Shown: one piece after another, positions 1 to 8,700 of the stretch
Layout of the letters: every line of letters starts with the position of its first letter
How positions within the stretch are numbered: position 1 is the stretch's first letter
Assembly: GCA_014729055.1 (NCBI GenBank)
Contig: WJKO01000860.1
Location: 1-10,671 of the forward strand
Source of the DNA: Promethearchaeota archaeon
Lineage (GTDB): Archaea > Asgardarchaeota > Lokiarchaeia > Sigyniarchaeales > Promethearchaeaceae
Direction of reading: 5' to 3'
DNA length: 10,671 bases
The notes under the pieces: generated by a model
Seen by the model: only the letters and a program-made list of their open reading frames with translations
Told to the model about the DNA's origin: nothing
Database searches by the model: none
Made by a program: the position numbers and the translations under genes

Positions 1-2476
1 AGTATGGATCGCCTGTACCAGATAACATGTACTTCGGAAAGAATAGATCAAACCAAAAATTATTTTTCCAATTATCCGTGAGGCTAACATCGTTGGGCAG
101 TGTTTGAGTAAAGTTTGCGTAGAATTCTGCCTGTGAATTATTCCGTATCTTATAAGTTGTTGTCACTGACCAATCTTGATCTTCGATAATAAGCGTTATA
201 GAGTAACTATAGGATGCCCAATTAGTCATTTCATCAAATCGGAAATACCATTCTTGAGTAGCATAATTATCATAGTTTTCTAATCCTGACGTCAATAATA
301 GACTACCTTGTCCCTTACCATCTGGCGTTAAATCCCAAGCACCATAACCACTTCCATACTCCCAAACAATTTCAGCATCAATATAATTAACATCGGGTTC
401 TACTATGAGGTCCGAAGTAACATTGGTAATGAGGAGATAATTATTGGTGAGACTCATAGCATAATCCGTAAGAAAATCGTCTTCAAAGCGAAAACCGACA
501 CTCACGCTAATACTATCCGCTCCACTCAAATAAAGGGGTCCTTCATCCCAGGATTTATAGAAGTGAGCCCCCCCAGTGTCGGAGCCGTGTCCAGTTCCCG
601 CCCCTAACCAAGGCCATTGTGGCACGCTACTCGCAGGTCTACCCTTGACATCCGCTAGAGTTTCCAAGTTTTCATCAAAAATATATTCAGAACCAGTAGG
701 TGTAGTAGGGTGGTTACTATTAGTCCATTCAACTTTTATGAATGGATAAGCAAATTGCAATGCGTTGACTGGAACATCTCCATATTGATAATATTCTCCG
801 TCATTGATGTCATCCCCTACATACCAATCAAACTCTAATACAACAGGATCATTTGCGTTAATAATGCAATCATCAAAATCAATATTACTATGGTCATAAT
901 AGACATCTTTGTGCCCATTTCCCGAATCCCACGGTCTATCATCGTACACCGAAATTGCCAAATTATCAATATCAATTCCTGCGTACACTTTCGACTCAAT
1001 TTCAACGGTATCATGGACATCATCTTTTTCCCACGGCCAGAAAGGTCGGCTTTTGTGATCAATTTCTATATGATCATAATTACAGTGTGCTTCTAGATGT
1101 AGTTTAGTCTCAAACCTGATTTTATACGGTGTTGTTGAAGTAGTTGGATCAATATAAGAGGCAAAATTAGGATTTCGACTTATTGCAGTGGTGGTACTGT
1201 GACCACCATAACCCCATCTGAGGGTTTCCGTTGTTCCCGACACGACAGAACCAAATGGATTAATTAATTTTCTTGTGACTTCAACCCAAGCGCGTTCCCA
1301 ATGCTTAGAATCATATCTATTGCCCGTGTTAAACCAGTTGACTCCAGGAATATTAAATCGACCATTGGGATCCAGAGTATAGGAAACTATACAATTATGC
1401 GGTGGTGAACCATCATCGACCCAAGGGACGTCAAGATCCGTGGTGGTTGTCCATTCCATGGTATTATCAAACTTCAGTGTTGAATATAACCAAAGTTCTG
1501 CATAACAATCTTTACTGTCTCCCCCAGAACTACCATAGGACTGCAAATATCCCGTTATTGATATGTCATCGTATGGATGGCTATAACTTTGGCTCGCGTA
1601 TGTACCATGACCGCTACTTCCACCATAACTTGGTGAAGTCGGATCAAAATAATCTAACGATTTATCTAGTCCAGAATGAGAAAAATATGCATCTTCCCAA
1701 CCATCATTAGCACCACCACCAGGTCCCCCATCTCGGTAACCCAACGAGGCCATATTAGTTGCCCCTATACCGCAAGTACCTGCTAATCCCTCGCAAGCTC
1801 GGTCTTCTACATCCCCAAAGCCATTATCGAAATGATAATAACATCGAGATTCATGATTTGCCCACGTCTCGGTAGGACTATCATTAGAATCGTGATTTAC
1901 AGTCCCAGTGTTAATATTTACGGAAGTTATATAGTCATTTTTTCCAACACGGAAGACAGCACTCTCTCGATTGTTAAAATAATTATTTGATAATGGAACG
2001 GATGTAATACTCGAGCCATATATTAAACTATTACTCCCATCTCCAGGATTTAATGAATACGATGTCACACCAGCGGTCCAATCTGATCCAGAAAAATCGC
2101 CATCAGATATAACATTACGAGACACCTTTAAATCTGTGACATCTGTCATCATACTCGTTACTTGCCAAGTTCCACTTGATGGAAGAGAAAAGGGAATGTC
2201 TGGCCCTCTTGTATATGTTCCTCCTCTACCTGTTTCTGTTGACCACGTATCCGAATCTGATTGTGAACCTGATTTAGTACCGTTAGTATAACCGTAGATA
2301 CCTAAGTTCGATCCATCAGATCCTGAATATGATTGATCAAAACTTGAAGATGGGTTATCAGCCTTTTGATCATTGTTTTCATTATCTAACATGAGACCAG
2401 ATAAAGATAAAGGACTCAATAAAAAGAAGGCCAATAGACCAGTTAAAATTAATATTCTATTCCTTTTTTCTAACAT
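1..2476 (-). CDS. Giant secreted/surface protein, paralogue of the neighbouring gene (3' end beyond window)
   Basis: An open frame of 825 codons reads from ATG at 2476 to the left edge without a stop, so the gene is partial. Residues 1-27 form a signal peptide (MLEKRNR, then a Leu/Ile/Phe-rich core). Residues 44-68 carry the conserved segment containing GSDGSN and YGYTNGTK. A pattern typical of jelly-roll carbohydrate-binding-like domains follows near 121-133 (NVISDGDF...W). Next come Gly/Ser/Tyr-rich beta-type sequence with Cys near 208-240, a block starting LEFDWYV at 547, a GHxxDxGGxHF signature at 629-639, and NNFWFDLFFPKY at 805-816. Each has a counterpart at nearly the same residue number in the upstream giant protein (offset 7 to 19 residues), so homology is secure although most stretches are diverged. 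A C-terminal membrane anchor is expected by analogy but lies outside the window. Start choice rests on the signal peptide and on an AAGTGA motif 8 bases upstream, placed as in the paralogue. No known family is recognised; a structural or adhesive surface role is inference. Confidence 0.9.
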   Translation of the reverse strand, partial: MLEKRNRILILTGLLAFFLLSPLSLSGLMLDNENNDQKADNPSSSFDQSYSGSDGSNLGIYGYTNGTKSGSQSDSDTWSTETGRGGTYTRGPDIPFSLPSSGTWQVTSMMTDVTDLKVSRNVISDGDFSGSDWTAGVTSYSLNPGDGSNSLIYGSSITSVPLSNNYFNNRESAVFRVGKNDYITSVNINTGTVNHDSNDSPTETWANHESRCYYHFDNGFGDVEDRACEGLAGTCGIGATNMASLGYRDGGPGGGANDGWEDAYFSHSGLDKSLDYFDPTSPSYGGSSGHGTYASQSYSHPYDDISITGYLQSYGSSGGDSKDCYAELWLYSTLKFDNTMEWTTTTDLDVPWVDDGSPPHNCIVSYTLDPNGRFNIPGVNWFNTGNRYDSKHWERAWVEVTRKLINPFGSVVSGTTETLRWGYGGHSTTTAISRNPNFASYIDPTTSTTPYKIRFETKLHLEAHCNYDHIEIDHKSRPFWPWEKDDVHDTVEIESKVYAGIDIDNLAISVYDDRPWDSGNGHKDVYYDHSNIDFDDCIINANDPVVLEFDWYVGDDINDGEYYQYGDVPVNALQFAYPFIKVEWTNSNHPTTPTGSEYIFDENLETLADVKGRPASSVPQWPWLGAGTGHGSDTGGAHFYKSWDEGPLYLSGADSISVSVGFRFEDDFLTDYAMSLTNNYLLITNVTSDLIVEPDVNYIDAEIVWEYGSGYGAWDLTPDGKGQGSLLLTSGLENYDNYATQEWYFRFDEMTNWASYSYSITLIIEDQDWSVTTTYKIRNNSQAEFYANFTQTLPNDVSLTDNWKNNFWFDLFFPKYMLSGTGDPY
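2273..2347 (-). repeat. Copy 2 of conserved post-signal-peptide segment (paralogue residues 44-68)
   Basis: This encodes the 25-residue segment with GSDGSNLGIYGYTNGTK that matches residues 51-75 of the upstream giant protein at 20 of 25 positions. All five differences are N/D, D/S, T/S, V/L and V/I. I count 52 of 75 identical bases, so the protein match is tighter than the DNA match. That fits old duplication with selection on the peptide rather than a recent DNA copy. Confidence 0.85.
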
Positions 2477-2484
2477 AATTAAAT

Positions 2485-2490
2485 TCACTT
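2485..2490 (-). promoter_or_regulatory. Ribosome binding site of the downstream paralogue
   Basis: AAGTGA ends 8 bases before the ATG at 2476. GTGA matches the anti-Shine-Dalgarno end of archaeal 16S rRNA. The same AAGTGA-N8-ATG layout occurs at the other gene, which supports this start codon. Confidence 0.6.
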
Positions 2491-2501
2491 ATTTATTCTA
2501 A

Positions 2502-2512
2502 TTTTTTTTTTT
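2502..2512 (-). repeat. A11 homopolymer in the paralogue's 5' leader
   Basis: Eleven T on the plus strand become A11 in the predicted leader RNA, ending about 25 bases before the ATG. Such runs are prone to length variation. No function can be assigned. Confidence 0.5.
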
Positions 2513-2587
2513 ATTTGTGTAAAAAAATTTTCGTAAAATTCGATTATTATTTCTATAGTGCACTAATACAAGTTTCAAAGACATCAT

Positions 2588-2602
2588 TATAAATAATTTT
2601 TG
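2588..2602 (-). promoter_or_regulatory. Archaeal BRE/TATA-type promoter of the downstream paralogue
   Basis: The minus strand reads CAAAAATTATTTATA here, followed by ATGATG. The identical 15-mer occurs upstream of the other giant gene at 10519-10533. The A-rich stretch before the TATA box resembles an archaeal BRE. It lies about 112 bases before the ATG, so transcription starting about 25 bases downstream would leave a leader of roughly 80-90 bases. Confidence 0.6.
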
Positions 2603-2605
2603 CAA

Positions 2606-2616
2606 GTTGATCAAGT
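2606..2616. promoter_or_regulatory. TTGATCAA palindrome just upstream of the paralogue promoter
   Basis: GTTGATCAAGT contains the 8-bp perfect palindrome TTGATCAA (2607-2614), a few bases upstream of the BRE/TATA element. The same 11-mer is present on the opposite strand at 10573-10583 upstream of the other giant gene. It is a candidate shared operator. Confidence 0.35.
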
Positions 2617-2642
2617 ATTTTTCTTAGTGAAAAATTAGAAGT

Positions 2643-2691
2643 AAAAAAAAACAGATAATTTGAAAAACAAAAAGATGATTAGAAAAAAAAA
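2643..2691 (-). terminator. Oligo-T terminator tracts after the complete giant gene
   Basis: On the minus strand, three T-rich tracts follow the TAA at 2708: T9 (2683-2691), TTTTTGTTTTT (2663-2673) and T9 (2643-2651), spaced about 20 bases apart. No stable hairpin precedes them. Archaeal termination typically uses such U-rich tracts, so most transcripts of the first gene probably end here before the next promoter. Confidence 0.6.
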
Positions 2692-2707
2692 GATGTTAAA
2701 ATCGTTA

Positions 2708-5700
2708 TTAATCTTCTTCTAACGATTTTAGAAAATCTATTTGTGATTTTCGAGATAATTCTTTGAGCTCACCTAAGAAGAGCATCCTCTCATCCATTGA
2801 CAATGATGTTATTTTCTCCAGTTCTGCTTGCAATTCTTCATCGGTTAATGGCGGTAACCCGTCCATTTCGTCATCTCGGGTAATTTCCTCCATCGAGTAC
2901 TTTTCAGTAGTTTCCCATTCTATACCTACGTCTTCTAAGTAAGACACTACTAAATCAACGATGTATTGGTTTCTGTTTCTCATAACACCTACGGTTGGGA
3001 ATTTATCATCCGAAATCTTATTAATAGACTCATCTATCATCCGTAACACAAATGGTATTCGAAGTCTGAGGGCTCTTCTAACTCCGTAAGTCACAACAAT
3101 GGCAGCACCAGCACCGAAGACTGACAAAAGTACCCAGAAATACCAAGGAATATATATCCATGCTGGTTTTGCAAGTATCTGCCATTCGGTGAGTTTTGAT
3201 GCAATATTTGGATCTTGTACGGTTACATTAGTTAAAATGGCAACATATCCTTGGATATCAATGGGATCATCGCCATCTTCATCATCAATTAATCCTAAAG
3301 GTACCACTACCTTCCAGACACCTCCAAATTCCTCCTCAGGCATGGGAACCCATTCAAAGTCCAACACTAATTCTAAATTATCCTCAAGATATTCCTCTTT
3401 ATGTGCACCACTCCAATCCCAGATTGAAACATTCAAGACAAAATCATCACCTTCCGTGAGATAGAATACGTCATCATTGACTTCATATGATATTCTTACA
3501 TATAGAGTAAAATTTTCGTAATATTCCAAGTCAACGACAATGGCAAAACCCCCATCTTTCCAACCGACTGCACTAAAGTCCGATTCTGTTCCCCAATATT
3601 CGAACCAATGTTCTACGTTTAATTCTACGGGATTTACGGTCAGATATACCGTGAATTCTTGCACCTCCCAATGCGGATTTCCGTCGTCGCCCAATTTTGT
3701 TATATTGAAATTAAACTCATAAGGTGTAGAATTAGCTATCAGATTCGATGTGAGTATCGTTATTGTATAATATCCCTCGCCGTCAACCGAAGTAGATTTA
3801 TCAAATACCCAAGTCGCATTGATTCCAGCCCCAAATATATACATCGGTCCGTTTAAGTCAAGCATTAAGGTGTTATTGATTGCTGGATCTTCTACAGTAT
3901 CATTTCTGTGGTTTTCTCCGTAATCCAAATCAAAATATTCAAATTTGAAGGTCGCATTTTCGGTCCATATAGCTTCAATTGAAAATGGATTTTTATTTAA
4001 AAATTCTGTTTTTCTCTCACGTATAGTATAATTAATTTCATAGGATACAGGGTCGAAATTTGGTTTCCAGACGTCGACAGAAATGTTGTTGTTTACTGCC
4101 TCGCTATTTGATATATTTGCCCTAAAGTAATAATAAAATTCGCTGTTATATTCCTCGGTATGACCTATGAGTTCGGTTTGCAAACCCCTCAAGTTAAGTT
4201 GCGCATCTCCGACACCTCCAAGGTCCGATGACAAGATCATGGAACCGCTCATGTATGTGAATTTAACAGCAAAGATCATATTCCAAGGAACCTCTTTTTC
4301 ATTGTTGCCGTTAGGGTTGGTATAATAATCCCAGCTGATTAATTCGCCCGTTTGCCAGTTCGGCTGTTGCCCGGGCATGATATTGTCAATGATTGAAAGT
4401 AGCACTTTACCATCTTGAATTTGTGCGGAAGCGTTGAGAATATTTATCGTAACTTGTAGCGTGACATTGATATAATTCATTTTACGCAGCTCAATATCCA
4501 CTTGCAATTCATCCTGTATAGGCATTCCGCGTGTATCGATAATAATTTCAAGATATTCGTAGGATGAGCCGCCCGAAGAGTCAAATTTTGTGCGTAAGAA
4601 AATATCTTCATTTCCGTATGCCGCACCGTCTTTATTAATCGCTTCGTCTGACGGAATATAAGGGTTATCATATGTACTATAAAGTGACGTAATATCGTTT
4701 ACTTCAATTGGCAATGACCAATACGCGCTGTGCGACACGTCCGTGAGATTATATTCAATTGTCGGACAGCCCTCAATCCACTGGGTATATTCGGGCCATA
4801 AGTATTGCAGCGTAATTTCATCGTCCGTCCGGTTCGTTATCGCGGTATCCACCGCTTCTATCGTAATTGTGTGTTCGGTATAAGTGTTGTAATAATCGGT
4901 AATTCCCGTGGTTGTAAAGTTCACGAGATAATCTTGAGCATAATGGTTTGATCCATCAATATCTAGGTGGGAATTTATCACTACATAATAATAAACGCCG
5001 GATGAATTGATGTGTTTTGTCACATCGGTTTCATATTTAGTCACGCCATTCGCTTTATAGAAATCAAAAGAATCTGCAATAACATCCTCGCTGAAATCAA
5101 CTGGCTCGGAATCGTTTGTAACATCGAGCAACTGGTAGGTGAGGTTAATATGGGCAAGCATTACATACTGCCCTTCTAAATATTCGGGTGTATACAAGCC
5201 GACATCTTTTCCGCCGACATATACAATAGCAAGGTCACGGGCGGTAATTTCAAGTTCTATTTTAAATTCTACTGCCGAATAATTGCCTTTGTTGATTTGG
5301 AATATGATTTCTTTATTTACTGGTGCGTCAAAAACCTGATGGTAGGTGTCAATAAGCGTGATATTGTACTTGCCGTTTTCTAACTCTTGGTATGTCCATG
5401 TTGTCCCGTATCCGTTCTCGAAATGCTCTGACCAATCGTCATCTATGCAACTAATTATCGCATCCTCGATTCCAACGTTAATACCGAAATCATCATTCAT
5501 AGTATCATTGTAACGAATTACAAAGCTTGTCTTTATACCCGTAGGTGTACTTATAACGATAGGGTTAACCACACTATATTCGATTAACTCTGTTTCGTTA
5601 TATACCTTCGTGAGTTGATCCGTTAGATTTAGTTTGATATCAATCTGATCACGTATAAAGCCCGTTTTCTCCGCCGTAATGGTCAACCATTTAACACCAT

Positions 5701-8700
5701 TCTCTTCATCTGTTGTTGTATCTATTTCATTGAAATATAGCCACGGAGATACATAGGTTTCACCCCATGCATCAATATCTTTCCAAGGGGGGGTAGCAGT
5801 TTCATTTACGATAGTATGCCATAGATAGGTATCGTCATTATCAAATAAAATAGACGAATCATTCCAGCCGGTTAATTTTATCTTAGTTTCTCCCATCCAC
5901 CCACTATAATCAACACCATACATCACTCCTGACTTATTTAATGGACCAACAGGTGGTGCAAATGTAGAGCCAGTACCTGTCTGTGTACAATTAAAACGAA
6001 CCCTTAACCTAAACTTTTCCCCTGTTACATTGTACCAGTAATTCTGAATTACAAAATCATCATTTTCATGATTCCCTGTGGGATCTTGATTAAATTCGCC
6101 GTTTTCAAACGCAAATGCATTATCAGTTTTGTTATTGATTAATGATAGTCTTGTTTGATTACCCGTTCCTTCTCGATGAAGGGTTAATCCAAAAATTTCT
6201 TCATAATAATTTCTCTTTTCTGTATTTGGTTGCCCCGAACTGTCCGTTGGGTTATCCTCACAATAACTGAATTCAACATCATTAGGTTGCCAATCAGGGT
6301 CGGGGGAGTATGACTCCCTATCGGTGAGAACTTCAACTGTTACATTATAATATACATGAATATAAGGTTGGTAATACGTTAATGCTTCATTACCCTCAAA
6401 TTCCGGCCAAGTAAAGTTTCCAAGGAAGAAATTGCCGACACCTTGCTCCATTGAACCGTTGACCATAGTATTCTCTTCATCACCGGTAAACCATGTATCC
6501 CAACCGATAAATCCTTCCGTGAGATAATCATAAAATGTTTCGGGATTTGTATGTGTCCTAAATCCTAATAGATTATATGATATGCGCATATGGTTACCGT
6601 AAAATGGTGTTCCTTGAGAAGTATCGTTTAAAAGATAATTAGCGGTTGTTGAGTTTTCCTTAACATTACATTTAAAGCTATAGAGATTACCCGCAAAATA
6701 GGTACTGCTGTCATAATGCGGACGACCGAATGACGTTGGATTATATTGAGAATCCTCCAATGCGGTATGTTCTGGTGTTTCAATTGTTAAAACAGTATCG
6801 ACGATAATAGAAAAATTAGCGTGTAATTCTACCGAGATATATCCTGGTTTTGATACTATTAGTGTAAAATTATGGAATCCTTGCGTCATATTACCGGTAT
6901 GTGTTTTGGTATTGGGATCAACATAACAGATATAACTACCGTTATTCAAATCAATCAGTTCAAGATCTTCCCATCCTTCCTCATATTTCATTAACTTTTT
7001 GTTTCCTTGAGCCGCTTCCATATAATATGTAGTCACATTGATTTTAGCTGTTGCACCCGTCAGAGCCGCATCATTTGTTTGGTCTCTATATGTTATTTTA
7101 ATAGGAATAAGTTCATCTGAAACTAAGGTGTCATAATACGGAACATTGTCAGCTTTTAATGGCAATGGAATATTTACACCTCCATCAACATAAGCATCTC
7201 TTATCATGGAGAAATTATGAGCCATAAACCCTAAACGGAATATACCAGAACAATAATCTCCAGGAACAGATAATCCACAGCAATCTTCAGCTTGGTATGA
7301 AAATCCAACCCAATACCCCGAATCGGGGGGTATCACTGCAGATCCTATATAATAATCGTTAGTTACATTAAATTGTGTATCGCTTTTATTTACTATTGCA
7401 CTTCTTGGATTCTGATTTGCTCCTGGAAGTAAGTCAGTACTACCAGAATCATACCATCCGACACTTAACGTGCCCATATCAGTTAAATCATTGTAATCAT
7501 CAATAGGGTTGGCAAAAATTCCTTTAAACTTTACCCAATGACCTTCCCTAAATAAATCTTGATCTTCGTCGAATGTATCATCTTCATCCAATATAATCTC
7601 ATCAACATAGTTTTTGGCTTCAAATGTGACATGCCACGTAAAATCATCAGAATATACCCAACTCGTAAAAAGATCATGGTGAAACCGTCCGAATTGATGA
7701 TATTTCGCCAAGTCCGCGCCCATATATTCCGAATCATAATATTGATCGCCTAAGCCATATGCGTCGGTTTGATTTTCGCAGACCATTACTTGAGAATCGA
7801 GAGCGCCAAGTGCTTGTGTTAAATCTTCTTGTCCAGCAAATGTTGTTGAGTAATGAGATGTTTCATAAGCTTGCACCAGATCCCAATATGGTTCACCGTT
7901 TTCGATCATGGTATATCTCGGGAATATCACGTCAAACCAGAAATTGTCCTTATAATCGATGGTAAGCCCGGATTTCGGAACTGGCATATCTATATCAACG
8001 CTGTATTCAGCGTTCCCTCCATCAGCCGATACGGTATATGACGTAGTGTAATCCCAATAATCATATTCTAAAATAAGAGTAATCGACCATGTAAAGGTCA
8101 TAGATTCACTTAATGACCGGAAATAGAACATTCTTCCGGGATAGTCACCGTATTTGTGATAATCATCAAGCGCGGACCAAGTGTCTAAGTAACCAGTTCC
8201 CGGTAAATTACTTTGAATATCTGCAACTTCATAATTCCCACTTGTCCCTGTTCCGTCTTGATCCCAAACCAATTCCATGTCAACTTCGTTAGCGTACGGC
8301 GCTGTTTTTAAGAGAAATGTTACGTTTGTAATGAATAAGCTAGAGTTAGCAGTATTCATATAATAATCTACGTTAAAATCTTCTTTAAATTCAAACCCTA
8401 CTTCAAAATCGATAGTGTTAACGCCATCTAGCAGATTCGCCCCGCCCGTCCATTCACTTTCGAAATGATACCCCCCGTGATCATATTCATGTCCCGGTTC
8501 ACATAACCAAGGATACTGGGCCATCCAAGTAATAACTGGTGTTCCCCTTATATCTTCAAAGGTTTTTCTTGAATCATAGAACGTATGAGTGCCCTCCGAG
8601 GGTAGCCCTTTATCGTATATAACACGGGCAAATGGTTCTGCAAAATCTAATCCTTCTGTGTCGGGATCTCCTTCGGGATAATTCGGACCAACAATTCCGT

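Noticed and set aside
835..1062. Minus-strand open frame of 75 codons
   Set aside because: It is an out-of-frame shadow within the continuous 825-codon paralogue frame.
1402..1710. Plus-strand open frame of 102 codons
   Set aside because: It lies antisense to the partial paralogue, has His/Asn-rich composition without any motif, and lacks a convincing promoter or ribosome site.
1..2476. The partial frame as a degraded pseudogene copy
   Set aside because: All 825 codons are open, with an intact signal peptide, ribosome site and promoter, and conservation is stronger in protein than in DNA.
2477..2707. Small gene, attachment site or mobile-element remnant between the two giant genes
   Set aside because: The gap is AT-rich with homopolymer tracts and has no coding frame, terminal inverted repeats or target duplications. 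Terminator and promoter account for it.
3099..3464. Plus-strand open frame of 121 codons
   Set aside because: It is antisense to the membrane-anchor part of the giant gene, with low-complexity Ser/Thr/Lys sequence that mirrors the real coding strand.
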